Shown: piece by piece, positions 48,242 to 59,279 of the stretch
Numbering within the stretch: position 1 is the first letter of the stretch
Layout: the number at the start of each line of letters is the position of its first letter
Origin: Heterostelium album PN500
Taxonomy: Eukaryota > Evosea > Eumycetozoa > Acytosteliales > Acytosteliaceae
DNA length: 64,000 nucleotides
Assembly: GCF_000004825.1 (NCBI RefSeq)
Contig: NW_008805077.1
Coordinates: 124,001-188,000 of the forward strand
Direction: 5' to 3'
Position numbers and translations under genes: made by a program
Notes under the pieces: model-generated
The model's database searches: none
Told to the model about the DNA's origin: nothing
What the model saw: only the letters and a program-made list of their open reading frames with translations

Positions 48242-51200
48242 ATGATTATAGAAAATAATAATAACAATAACAATAGTAATAGTTCGACACCTACCATTTT
48301 TTTGAACAATGAAAATGTAGAAAAAGAACAAGAACAACAACAAAATGGTGAATTTCATCAAGAAGGTGATATTGTTAACAACGGCAACGAACCTTTGAAA
48401 TCACATATGTATTTAAATGCACCACCACGATCAAGTGTTACGTCCTATCAGTTACTCTCTAGATCACCTTTACTCACTAGTTCCAACATCTACAACAGCT
48501 ATATCAGCTATAATAAACATAACAACGATAACAACGATAACAACAACAATAGTAATAACCAAATCAATCAAACGAAACAGACAACACCACTATCGATTTC
48601 ATCATACGATGAACCTGGTTCATCTTATCAATTTCTAAAAGAACAACATAATCTTTTATTAAACAACCAACAACAACAACAACTTTTAAATAGTTATGAT
48701 AGTTATGGTGGTAGTGCTGCTGGTAGTATTAGTCCAGGTGTAAGTGTCAGTAACAATAGTATCAGCATCAACAGTTTGAGTTATAGTGGATACAATTATA
48801 GTTGTTATGATTCATCTATAAGTGGTGGTATCTACAATCAAAATAACAATAGTAACAACAATAATAATAACAACAATAACAATAATAATAAAACAATCGA
48901 CAAAGATAAAGATGATGATCAAGAGAATCAAGAGAAACAAAAAGATGAAGTAGAGAAACAGAGACGATCACAACTCATATTGAGTTCACGTGAAGTAAAA
49001 GACAGTGGTAGAGATTGGAATCAAGAGTTTCAAACACTCTTACGTATGAAACCATCACTCGATAAATTTCAAAAGCTAACATTTCTAGCAATTGATTTTG
49101 TTAAAGCTGCGGGTAAGTAAATATAAAACAATACAATATGTTGTCATTTATATTACTATACTAAATACATTTAATTATTCTTTATTAGAAACCTATGGTA
49201 GTTTCATTATTAAGGAAATGTTTATGCCAAGTCATTTGAGAACGATTGCACCCATCGATATTGGAGGTGTTGCAGGTGGTACCAAGTATATCTGTCAGAA
49301 TATTCTATTCAAGTTTGCATACGGATCAAAAGATACACGATCAATGGCTATACGGTGGAAGATATCCATCTGACTATGGTGCATCTAAAGCTGCTGGTAA
49401 TGAATTAAGAGGGTAATATAAATTTAGTATAACTATTATTATTTATTATTATTATTATATACTTATATAGTTATTATAAATATAGATTATCTTATTTCTT
49501 TCAAAATCTGTTGGATACAGATTGTGGTGATAGAATCAAATGTACCGTTGATGTGTGTAATCGATTATTATGGTTATAGATTGTAATGTATTAAGAATTA
49601 TTGTTGTTTATTTATTGTTATTAATAATAGTTGTTGAATTCATTGTTTATAATTATAGGTTAGCAATGTCATTATTACCGATTAATAAAGAAACATTGAT
49701 ATATGGAAGTTGTAATGGTGGACATCATGTACATAACGATGTAGAGGAAGTCAATTTAATGATGGAGAAAATCGGTAAAGTGATGAACTTAAGAGGTCAT
49801 CTCTCTGGTATCAATCCTAAATTCCTGTATGGTCCGGGTGACTTGGAGATTCATCGATCATTGAAGAACAAACGTGATTACTTTGCAATTGATTTCGCAA
49901 GATTATTACCACCACAAGCATATTTCGATGAATACAAGTAAGTCATAGTATATATATATATACTTTGTTTGATAATTATCATATCATTCTCTTACCTGTT
50001 ATTATTCTTTTTTTTTGAAAATGATAATTATCATTTAGTAAACCATTATATCATAGAGATGTATTTTTTAAATTATTAAGACCGGAATTGGTTAGAGGAT
50101 ATGAGAGACCGTTGTCTTCGGATTCTTTCAGTGGTTGGGCTGCTAATGACCCGAACTATCAGGAGTACAATCAGGATATTGCCAATGCATCGAGTCATCT
50201 GTTGGAGGTGGTAGTTAGAGAAGCTGCCAATGGACTGGAAGCGAGGTTCATTGAGAACAGAGACTATCTGCTGGTTAATTTCGATACCGCGGTGGAAGTC
50301 CACAAGTTTGGTGTGAACTTACGACATCTCGGTTTAGTTCGAAGTCAAATCGATTCACATTTCAAATCGCTACGTAAACAGCTGTTGAATGAAATGGTCG
50401 GTCGTGTCCTAAAGAATGAAATCAAAGATGAGCTGCGTGTCAAGCTGAGTGGTCACTTGATTGGCTCCGAGGAGAAGTGTATCGATACGATAGTCTCTTA
50501 TTTAAATACTGTTTTCAACGTCAATCGTTTCAACAGTGAAAAAGGGTTCTGGTTGGTAACGGTTAAGAAGTTGCTACTCGATAAATTCGGACAGAGCTGT
50601 TTGAGTGGCGACGAACTGGATACTCAATACGACTTGTCGAATTCCGTTGATATTGCAAAGGTTATTGGTTTCTTCCAGTTGAAAACCGGTATTAAACTAT
50701 CGAAGCGTGTTAAGAAGCTGTTGGGTGAGGGTAAGATGCCGATGGTGTTGTACACCGATATTAAAGCGGTCGTTCCAGTCACCAAGCATTCGGCAATGAT
50801 TGCGCGATCCGAGGGTGTTTCACTGTATATGAAAGCACTCGAGATGATCTATGCCAATACGATTTACTTTGGACATCCAGCTCGTGAACCTAACTACCAA
50901 CAATTCACTCAGACCTATTTCGAGGAGATCAGTCTGCTGGATCATTGTCGTCAGAAGCTGGAAGCGGCATCGCGTTCCGCTACTACCGATGCCAATCTAT
51001 ATCATCTGCTTGGACTGGTCGATATTGAGAATCATAAGCTGCGTAATGATGACGGACCGTACATAAAGTATGCAGAGCGCAGTCTTCAGGTGTCGCTATC
51101 CTATCAGAAGTCAGCGGGTGCAACCGTTGCACTTGGAACAGTCTATAGCTTGACAAGAGACTTTCAAAAGGCAGAGCAATTTTACCGTCAGTTGGACCGC

Positions 51201-53147
51201 TTCCCCGTCGAACAAGTAATACCGACACTCTTTGAGAGTGCATCGCTTTACGCACCGTTCTTTGCATTCCCTACCAACTACAATCCAAACTATTTCTTGT
51301 TGTCGCTACACCAGATGATTCACTTGAATATTCTCACTTCAAGACTGGACGATCAACACATTGTAAAGCTGGAATTCCACGATAATATTACCAAACAATT
51401 GGCGGTGATGTTACTTCGAATCTTGCAAATTAAGAATCCTCAAATCAGACAATGGGTATTGAATCTCTACAATGCTATCTATGAACTTCCGAAATTCACT
51501 AGAATCGCCGCTCATTCCGACTTGATAAAGACATTCTCTCCGGTTCTAACATCAATTCTCCAACAGTCACCTGATATTCTCGACGATGTTATGCGTGGCT
51601 CCATAACGAATCAGGTTGGATCGGTTCCACTCGAATGCTATTTAAAGTATGTGCCATCCGTTGCCGCTATCCGTTCTCTAGTCACAAAAACACTACTTCA
51701 ATATCCAATTGCTTCACTCGCAGAGGAACAACAATTTCTGTTATTCAAAGACTACGATACCACTACCATATTGCTCTCGCTTGACATACAATACACTATG
51801 CTTATCACCAAGCATTTCGACCAACCCGCAGCATTGGCAAGACAACTATCGTTATCAAAGTTGATAATCGAGAATTCCTATCTCGATGATATCCAACAGA
51901 CAGAGTGTTTCTTTTCCATCATTATGCCAACACTCAACTATCTAAAGTTATCATCGATTGGCTATGACAGTAGTGTTATTGAACATGTAGAGCATTCCAC
52001 TTCATTGAAAATCGATATTCAATGTCCGAATCTTCGAGAAGTTTATTTGACATCTGTGAAGCTACCGAAACCTCTGCTTACCTTGCTCTTCAAGAGATTC
52101 GAACACTCTGTTGAAACAATTCATATTGAAGATATTGAGAATTTCGATAATCAACTACTTCATTCATTGAAATCTCTAAAGTCGCTATCTTTATCCTATC
52201 AACCTGGAGTCACAGTTAAAAGTATTCCGTCATCCATTCAATATCTTAAGCTTCAAGTAGATCTCGTAGAGGAAACAAAAGATGAATCAAGTAGTAGTAG
52301 CTCACTTTTGAAACAATGTCCACATTTAATTTCAATAGATTGTCCATCGTTTGACAATAGTGCTGTAGATGATATAGAATCATTGAAAACTCATCCAATT
52401 CAATGTTTATCGTTATATCTAAATAGTAAATTTGTCTTGGAAAAGACAAACCTTGCCATTTGGTCAAAGAGCATGAGAGATCTCACAATCAATACATCGC
52501 AAATCGACGTGGACAATCATGATAATCTAGTCACCAATTTACTTGGTTCCCTTAGGAATCTTACAATACTCAATTTAGTAACATCGAAATTCAGTGACGC
52601 ATCACTAAGGTTATTCATTGAAAACATGAATCAACTTGAAACCCTATCGATAGATTCCACCAACTTTAAGCTGGAACCTCAAGACAAACCTTGGAAATCA
52701 GTACAATCATTTAGTTTTGTAAATGCATCGAATATACCGGAGCAACACTTCCTCAATCTCGGAATCATTTTCCCAAGTCTGACGGAGCTATCCATACAAC
52801 AACCAATCAACTTTACAGACACATCATTCAAGAAAGCACTTCAGAATCTAGCACAACACAAAATAGAAAAACTCACATTGGATGGCTGTACAGAACTAAC
52901 GGATTCCTCCATCATAGCATTATGTAGCACTACCTCCATATGTAAATCAATGACAAAGATCTATTTCATTGTTCCAAAGATTGGTGATTCATCGATCATC
53001 AAAATAGCAGAGACAATGCCAAACCTCAGAACGATCATCTCCTATTCCTTCAAGTTTGACACATCCGAACAATATTTTTGTATTCGATATCCACATATCA
53101 AATTCAACCAACTCTATCCTCATCCCGATACTACTTGGTTTATGTAA
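48242..53147 (+). CDS. Clu-related domain and leucine-rich-repeat protein (two frame breaks in the 5' half)
   Basis: Five exons can be read: 48242-49112, 49189-49412, 49486-49582, 49659-49937 and 50039-53147. A polyN/Q N terminus is followed by a region like that of clustered-mitochondria (Clu/CLUH) proteins: YGGRYPSDYGASKAAGNELR, VPLMCVIDYYGYR, MSLLPINKETLIYGSCNGG, then FAIDFARLLPPQ. A helical TPR-like part and a C-terminal LRR stretch (about the last 450 residues) complete it. Clu proteins bind mRNAs for mitochondrial proteins and control mitochondrial distribution; the LRR tail is not typical. The frame needs one base fewer in an A-run at 49328-49331 and again at 49538-49540; the rest is intact. 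Homopolymer error or early decay are both possible. Confidence 0.7.
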
Positions 53148-53380
53148 TACCACAATAGTAATAAAAAGTACAATTCAATTCAATGGTATTCTCAGATTAA
53201 ATAAAATTATCGACAGATTTTATAAAGATATTACTTTATTTAAATATACATATAAATAAATATAAATCATGGTCATCCAATACAAACTCCAATTCTCCAG
53301 TTTACACTTTGGGTGGTTTCAGAACATTTTCATTTTTATAATTTGAAATTTTTATTTATTATACTGAATATTATAAAAAT

Positions 53381-54479
53381 TTAACGAATCCAAACTTTTG
53401 AGAGATCAATATTAAATCCATTTACAAATCCAATACAATGGACTATTAATTGTGGACCACGATTAGGAGTAGGAGCTGGAATTCCTACTAACGGAATAGT
53501 TCTGTAAGAGACATTTTGGAACCCAGGATATGGTATCATATTCTCGAAATATACCTGTTGCCAATTCATTGTTTGCAGCTTTTGTTGAAGTCGTTGAACT
53601 TCCAATTGATGTAGGGCAACATTTATATTTGCGATTACCATAGCATTTATATCATTTTGATATTGTTGAATGTTGATTTGGATTTGATTGCTCTCGTTGT
53701 TGTGAGCCAATTGTTGTCCTTGTACTTGGCCATGTCTACCATTGGCAAGTATATTGGTTTGACAAAATAGGTAGATATTCATACCCATTCCATCAAACAA
53801 AACACCTGATTCCACTCCAGATCTAATCCATCGACACATCTTGAGTAATTGGTTGTTCAAATCATTGCTAGGAATATTTGAAAATGATCTAACTTCAATT
53901 ACAAAATCTGGATGACTTGGAAAAGCATGAATATCTCTATATGCAGGAGGAACGGCATTAAATCTAGCATTGCAAATAAATGCTGAATCTGGTTTACTAT
54001 GTTATTGTAAGAAATTGTTTTTAAGAAGAATTCTTTAACTGTGTTAATACATACTAATAAAATATATGTCCATTAGTATTGAGTCTAAACAATGCTTGTC
54101 CATCTAGATCTCTACCAAGACCATTTATTTCATTCCAATGGATAAGTTGGAAATTGAATGAATTGTTTTGAGTACATGGAGTAGTTGCCATATCCTTTAC
54201 CCAAATAGTACAAGGATGTTCACCCTCAAGAGGCAGATCTTGGTTAAACTCTAATATGAATGCCAGAGGATCTCCCTTTTCCATAGACCAATACTTTGAG
54301 GGGAGTAATGGTGCAATATTAATTGGTGTTCCACTAGGAATAATAAATTTATTTGATGGTGAAGTCTTATTATTATAATGTGGAAGATTAATATTCTTAT
54401 TATAGGTTACTAGTTGTTGATATACTCCAACAGATAATTGGTTAAAATCTTTGGGTATTAATATTTCACAATTATTCAT
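53381..54479 (-). CDS. Uma2-type (PD-(D/E)XK) putative endonuclease-domain protein
   Basis: Two exons, 54479-54055 and 53996-53381, join in frame (two bases carried over) to 346 residues. Residues about 143-211 carry the Uma2/DUF820 signature known mainly from cyanobacteria and other bacteria: KPDSAF (143-148), then HPDFVIEVRSFSN (170-182) and a helix leading to WIRSGVESGVLFD. D172 and E176 stand at the usual active-site positions. Arg178 occupies the position after EV, which is variable in the family. Residues 1-140 and a glutamine-rich coiled coil plus C-terminal block (about 255-346) are unlike bacterial members. The bacterial family is poorly characterised, so nuclease activity is an inference. 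A decayed paralog lies at 41242-42299. Confidence 0.75.
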
Positions 54480-54627
54480 TTTTGATATTCTGTTAAAACT
54501 AAAAAATAATATACTAATTTAAACATATGTAACAATTTTTATTAACAGTGTTCAAAATGAAGTAATAAAACAAAAATTGTGGGATTGTTTTTAAATAAGG
54601 AGCTTTTTACCCAAAAAAATTCATTGG

Positions 54628-54717
54628 AAATATAGATTATCATATTTTTTTTCAAAATCTATTGGTTAAAGATTGTGGTGATCGAAATCAATGTACCATT
54701 GATATATCTAATCTATT
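54628..54717 (+). pseudogene. Left fragment of a duplicated Clu-related gene copy
   Basis: This stretch matches 49478-49560 of the Clu-related gene closely, including the intron end AAATATAGATTATC and the block GATTGTGGTGAT. It stops exactly at the LINE insertion point, and its last 16 bases (54702-54717) are one copy of the LINE target-site duplication. Confidence 0.8.
54702..54717. repeat. LINE target-site duplication, left copy
   Basis: ATATATCTAATCTATT, identical to 59233-59248. Confidence 0.85.
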
Positions 54718-54891
54718 TTTTTTTTTTTATAATAACTAAAGTGGTATACATGTTTTATTAAAAGTTGTATTAAAAGGATGGATTTACCATCAAGTTTTTT
54801 TCGTAGTCTATTTTTTTTTTTCTTTTTAGTTGTTGGTTGATTTAATTAATTAGTTGGCAGGTTGGGAAGAGAGTTAATTTCATTTACTTGA

Positions 54892-57800
54892 TTAGTTGGC
54901 TGGTGTTGGAGTGTTGTTTATTAATTTTAGAATGTTTCTGTGGATATCGAAGTCGGATATAATAGATTGGTTGGAGAAATCGAGTATTTTGTCATCTTGA
55001 CTGAATAGAATTGAACTGACATGTTTCCAAATGTTGTGGTAGATGATCGCTGTTAGGTCTGATGATTCATCGCAGAGGTAGAAGTGAGTAGTAGATTTTT
55101 CCAGTGACCATTCGTCTTCGTAGTTGGCAATTTGTAGATGTTGTGTGATGTGTTTGAGGTTGAATTTGTTTAGGATGACTCGACAATTAAAGAAATAATG
55201 TGTGTGTGGGTCAAAGTCATTTGCTGAACATAGTTTACAACTGTCTTGTTTGATGTATGCCATACCAGGAAGTGATCTTGAGAAGAATCTGAATACTGTG
55301 TTTCTACCTCTGTGGTGTTTGATGGAGTTAATGTAGTAGAAGATGTTTCGGGTTGATGTAAAGTCTATTTTGGTGGGGGGAAGAGATAGTTGGAATTGAC
55401 CTGATGTAAGTACTGGTTTGTGGTGATGGTTGATAAGGTCGTGGTATATAAGTTTAAGTGGTAGTGGTTCGTCATTACGCAATATTGGTTTCATTTGATG
55501 TGGAGGTAATTTCATAATTGGTCTGAATTGTTGCCAAAGAAGGATGGAATGTTTGAGTGTAGGTGAGGTTATCTTGTTATGTCTGATCTGGTTACGCCAG
55601 CTTTGGTAGTATGGGGAATAGACATCTTGATTTGCAATTACTCTATTTAGTATCCAAATGTGTTGAGCGTCATTTCGTAGTTTCATATCCCACAATGAAA
55701 TGCCACCATTTTTCCAATGATGTACTGCTCTGGAGAGTGTCATTGTATTCTTAAATGATTTTGCATCTTCGAAAGGTCTGAGGTTGGATGACCATAGGAA
55801 CCAAGTGATTATTTTGTTGAGTGATTTGATATCTGATTCTGTGAATTTGTCAAGGTACATGTGGTAAGAGAGTTTTGATAGTGTGTATGACTTGAGTATT
55901 GACATTTTAGTCCTTAGGGTTGTGCCAAACTTCTTCCATTTGATCAGTGATGATTTAACTTCGCTGACTATTGATGAAAGTGAATGATGTAATCCTTCGG
56001 AGTTAAAGAAAAGACCGAGATATCTTTCGTTGACAATTGACTTTGGTATTCTTGTGTCGCCTATGATCGGGGGGTGGTGAAGATGGTCGCTGCAAGGTGG
56101 ACCTATTTGGATGATACAACACTTGGTGGGATTGATTTTGGATGAAGTGGCTTGGCAGAACAGGTTAAAGATTCTTAATTTTAGTTTCAGATCTTTATAA
56201 TTTGCTGAAAATGTGCTACTGTCATCTGCAAATTGTAATAGTTTAACCATTGTGTTGAAATCGTTTAGTGGAAGACCGATTGCTTTGGAATTGAGTATGG
56301 CTCTGGCCAAACATTCGATGACTAGAACAAATAACGTTGGTGATAGTGGATCTCCTTGTTTAACTCCTCTGTTGATAGGAATAGGGTTAGTTAAAAATCC
56401 GTTGACAATTACTCTGGCAGTAGAACCTGTGAGAAGGTTCATTATTAGGTTGATTATTTTGTTGTCTATTTTAATGTGTTGTAGTGTTCTTCTAATAGCG
56501 CCGTGAGAGATGCTGTCGAAGGCTTTGTTGAAGTCGAATAATGTTATTAAACCACTTAATCCTCTGAGTTTGCAGTATTCTATTATTTCATTCATCGTGA
56601 TGATGTTGTCCATGATATATCTCTTGTGTACAAAGCCAGTTTGGTTGTCGTTGATGATTAGGTCTACCAAGGTTTTCATTCGATTGTTGATTGCTTTGGT
56701 GATAACTTTGTAATCGTTGTTGAGTAGTGTTATTGGTCTTCTATTGGCTGGATCGAATATATCACCTTTCTTGTAAATAGTTGTGATGGTGCCTACTTTG
56801 AATTCGCTTGGTAGTGGATTGCCTGAGTTGAGTGATTGGTTGTAAAGTTTGGTGAGTATAGGGGCAATGACATCGCAGTGGGCTCGGTAGAACCATAGTC
56901 CTAAGCCATCTGGGCCAGGTGATTTCCATGGGTTGGATGAATTAATAGTTTCTGTGATCTCTTCGGTTGTGAATTCTCTGGCAATGCTGTCATCGGTTAT
57001 TTCACATTTCCATTCGTTAAGTAGTCTATTGTGTATGGTTGGATCATCTGGAACATTTCTGAATAACGATCTGTAGTACTTCTCCATGATGTTCACCATA
57101 TCATCGAGATTAGATGTAACCGTGGTTTCATTTAATCTTAAACCGACGATGTTGGTATCTTTTTTGGATTGAGCTAGTTTAGCGGTTAATAATCGAGAAG
57201 GGATTTCACCGTTTAGTTGTTGGTTGACCTTGCGAATTGAATCTCTTAGATTCCTTTCTTCTGTTTGTAACTTGATAAGATCTAATTTTGCTGATTGTAT
57301 GATGTTGTTGGGGAGGTTGGAGTCTATTGTTTTCAGTAAGTTGATTATCGCATTTCTTTTTATTCTTTTCCTTTTCTTTTGATAGTTTATGTAGCATTCT
57401 ATGATTAATGATTTGACTTTTATCCAGTCTTCTATGTTGTTGATGTTTTTGGTGGTGATAATGTTATTAATAAGTGATTGTACTTCTGGTTCTAGTGAAG
57501 TTTCCTTATCGAGTCTCCACTGTGTTTGTGATAATTGTGGTGGTGTGATTTTTATGTTTGTTGTGATTGGTGAGTGGTCAGATAGTGCTCTAGGGTGTAG
57601 TTGGAAGTTGGATGTTTCTATTGTAAATTTGCAATATATTCTGTCTAATCTCTTTTCTGTATCGCCACGTTTCCAAGTGCTGCTGTTGTTTGTACTATCT
57701 AGATCAATAAGATCATGATCATCGCAGAGGAAATCTAATATTGTTGATAGTGGTGAGCTGTCTCCTGGTATACAATTAAAGTCGCCAGTGCAAATGTCTA

Positions 57801-58215
57801 TATGGTTTGGTAACCAAAGAGAAGTGTTGTTGAAGAGTTGATCAGCAAACAATCTTTGCTCTGGTTTGCTTGCTGGAGCATATATATGTAGGAGATTGAA
57901 GCTATTGTTGAATATTCTTATAGTACACAGAATGAATCTTCCATTAGGATCGATGAGAGAGGGGTATAGATTGATATGCTTGGAATGAGAGATGATTGCA
58001 ACCCCAGTTCCTTGACCGTTTGAAGTAGTTATTATCTTATTATTATTATTATTTTTGTTGAAATATGAGTTGAGTGAGGTGATTGTGACGTGATTAGTTT
58101 CTGTAAGTAGGGTGATGTGTGGTGAAGTAGATGAAATTAAAGAGGCTATATCTTCCAGTGATTTTTGTAGAACTGCGCCCCTGCAGTTCCATAGAAGTAG
58201 CTTAAGGTTGTCCAA
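54892..58215 (-). CDS. LINE ORF2: APE-type endonuclease and reverse transcriptase
   Basis: About 1107 codons. Endonuclease motifs are in order near the start: LLWNCRG, LLTETN, HIYAPAS, TGDFNCIP, KRLDRIYCKF and RALSDHSPI. Reverse transcriptase follows from about residue 430: SPGPDGLGLWF, RRPITLLNNDYKVITKAI, LFDFNKAFDSI, RGVKQGDPLSP and the catalytic FADDSS. A C-terminal zinc-finger-like CKLCSANDFDPHTHYFFNC follows. The frame has no ATG at its beginning. It opens just after a TAG, overlaps the ORF1 end by 14 bases in the +1 frame, and reads from TTG/CAA codons straight into the endonuclease. Translation therefore probably needs +1 frameshifting or reinitiation at the ORF1 stop. Confidence 0.9.
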   Translation of the reverse strand: MDNLKLLLWNCRGAVLQKSLEDIASLISSTSPHITLLTETNHVTITSLNSYFNKNNNNNKIITTSNGQGTGVAIISHSKHINLYPSLIDPNGRFILCTIRIFNNSFNLLHIYAPASKPEQRLFADQLFNNTSLWLPNHIDICTGDFNCIPGDSSPLSTILDFLCDDHDLIDLDSTNNSSTWKRGDTEKRLDRIYCKFTIETSNFQLHPRALSDHSPITTNIKITPPQLSQTQWRLDKETSLEPEVQSLINNIITTKNINNIEDWIKVKSLIIECYINYQKKRKRIKRNAIINLLKTIDSNLPNNIIQSAKLDLIKLQTEERNLRDSIRKVNQQLNGEIPSRLLTAKLAQSKKDTNIVGLRLNETTVTSNLDDMVNIMEKYYRSLFRNVPDDPTIHNRLLNEWKCEITDDSIAREFTTEEITETINSSNPWKSPGPDGLGLWFYRAHCDVIAPILTKLYNQSLNSGNPLPSEFKVGTITTIYKKGDIFDPANRRPITLLNNDYKVITKAINNRMKTLVDLIINDNQTGFVHKRYIMDNIITMNEIIEYCKLRGLSGLITLFDFNKAFDSISHGAIRRTLQHIKIDNKIINLIMNLLTGSTARVIVNGFLTNPIPINRGVKQGDPLSPTLFVLVIECLARAILNSKAIGLPLNDFNTMVKLLQFADDSSTFSANYKDLKLKLRIFNLFCQATSSKINPTKCCIIQIGPPCSDHLHHPPIIGDTRIPKSIVNERYLGLFFNSEGLHHSLSSIVSEVKSSLIKWKKFGTTLRTKMSILKSYTLSKLSYHMYLDKFTESDIKSLNKIITWFLWSSNLRPFEDAKSFKNTMTLSRAVHHWKNGGISLWDMKLRNDAQHIWILNRVIANQDVYSPYYQSWRNQIRHNKITSPTLKHSILLWQQFRPIMKLPPHQMKPILRNDEPLPLKLIYHDLINHHHKPVLTSGQFQLSLPPTKIDFTSTRNIFYYINSIKHHRGRNTVFRFFSRSLPGMAYIKQDSCKLCSANDFDPHTHYFFNCRVILNKFNLKHITQHLQIANYEDEWSLEKSTTHFYLCDESSDLTAIIYHNIWKHVSSILFSQDDKILDFSNQSIISDFDIHRNILKLINNTPTPAN

Positions 58216-58981
58216 TTGGGGCTAAGGGTATTCTCACATGTGTCTGCGTATTACCTGCTGGAGCCTGAGTTCTCTTGTTTTGATTTGTATCTTCTGAATC
58301 TTTAACTTCTCTTTGTCTAACTGTTGTAGTGTCATTCTTCTTCTTATTTCTCTTCTTATCGGTTGAAGTTGTTGTTGTAGTTGTAGAAGAAGTTCTTTGT
58401 GTAGGTTCTACGTATTTGGTTAGAGTTGAAGTATAACCCGATTCTTCGTCTTTGTAGTCAGCGTCAGAAATGATGACATCTTTCTCGTAGAGTACCCATG
58501 TAGATGCTTTGTATAGTTTAGTGGTATTGTCTTTGGTGGGTAGCAGAGAGGAGACATGTGAAAAAAGAGCATGATTCTTCTTGTATATCTTCTTGAATTC
58601 ATCCTCTTTAATTGCTTTAGAGCTGTCTGATGTTGTTATTGCTGATACTTTTAGAAAGTTGAAAGAAGGGAAATAGGCAACAATCTTTCTAGGTTTATTT
58701 ATCGAAAGGTTCTCACTACAGTAAACATGTAGATCATTGAGACGTGATCTGTCAATCCTTCCGTTAAATACAATTCCTTTGCTTGTCCTACGACCCTCGG
58801 GATCTGATACAGTGCTCATAATGAAGAGATCATATAGTTTTTCTAAAATCTTGTTACTGACGTAATTTGATTTAGGAAAGTATAGACGTACATGAATGCT
58901 CTCTAGTTGTATGAGTTGCATGAAGGTCGCATTGTTGCTAAGCTTTAGATTCTTTTTATAGAACTCGAATAGAGTACTCAT
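58202..58981 (-). CDS. LINE ORF1
   Basis: 259 residues from ATG 58981 to a TAA that overlaps ORF2. The body is basic with alternating charged and hydrophobic residues (RLYFPKSNYVSNKILEKLYD). The tail is Thr-rich, then strongly basic (DKKRNKKKND), and ends LAPIGQP. No zinc knuckle or clear RRM is seen. By position and charge it should be the nucleic-acid-binding ORF1 protein that packages element RNA. Confidence 0.8.
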   Translation of the reverse strand: MSTLFEFYKKNLKLSNNATFMQLIQLESIHVRLYFPKSNYVSNKILEKLYDLFIMSTVSDPEGRRTSKGIVFNGRIDRSRLNDLHVYCSENLSINKPRKIVAYFPSFNFLKVSAITTSDSSKAIKEDEFKKIYKKNHALFSHVSSLLPTKDNTTKLYKASTWVLYEKDVIISDADYKDEESGYTSTLTKYVEPTQRTSSTTTTTTSTDKKRNKKKNDTTTVRQREVKDSEDTNQNKRTQAPAGNTQTHVRIPLAPIGQP

Positions 58982-59232
58982 TTTACTAATTGGTTGTTCT
59001 TATTGTTATTTAAATGTATATAAATATATATTATAGAATAAAATAAGATTTGATGGTGATTAGATGAATATGTAATAATTAGTTTAAATTTATATTAAAT
59101 CTTATATTATTGCAATAATATGTTGTATTATTAATAGTTATTGCTAAATAGTTGATATAAATATGAAAATATAATAATTATAAATAGTAGTATACAGTTA
59201 CTAATTGTATACAAAAAACGAAAAAAAACTTT

Positions 59233-59248
59233 ATATATCTAATCTATT
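59233..59248. repeat. LINE target-site duplication, right copy
   Basis: ATATATCTAATCTATT, identical to 54702-54717. Confidence 0.85.
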
Positions 59249-59279
59249 ACTTTTGTTAAATCCGCAATAAATATTTAAT

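Larger units (their letters stand above)
54718..59232 (-). mobile_element. Full-length non-LTR retrotransposon (LINE) with two ORFs
   Basis: The element is about 4.5 kb and reads on the minus strand. Perfect 16-bp target-site duplications flank it (54702-54717 and 59233-59248). It has an A-tail, seen as a T run to 54728, next to the left duplication. Order from its 5' end: a UTR of about 250 bases, ORF1 (58981-58202), ORF2 with APE endonuclease, reverse transcriptase and a zinc-finger end (58215-54892), and a short 3' UTR. Both ORFs are uninterrupted and the duplications are identical, so the insertion is young. Two-ORF APE-type elements with 13-16-bp duplications are known in dictyostelids as TREs, which target tRNA genes. 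This one is about 450 bp upstream of a tRNA-Glu, farther than the TRE distances I recall. Confidence 0.9.

Noticed and set aside
49320-49600. Additional short introns to restore the Clu-related frame
   Set aside because: No GT-AG pair of plausible length joins the frames; single extra A bases in A-runs explain both shifts more simply.
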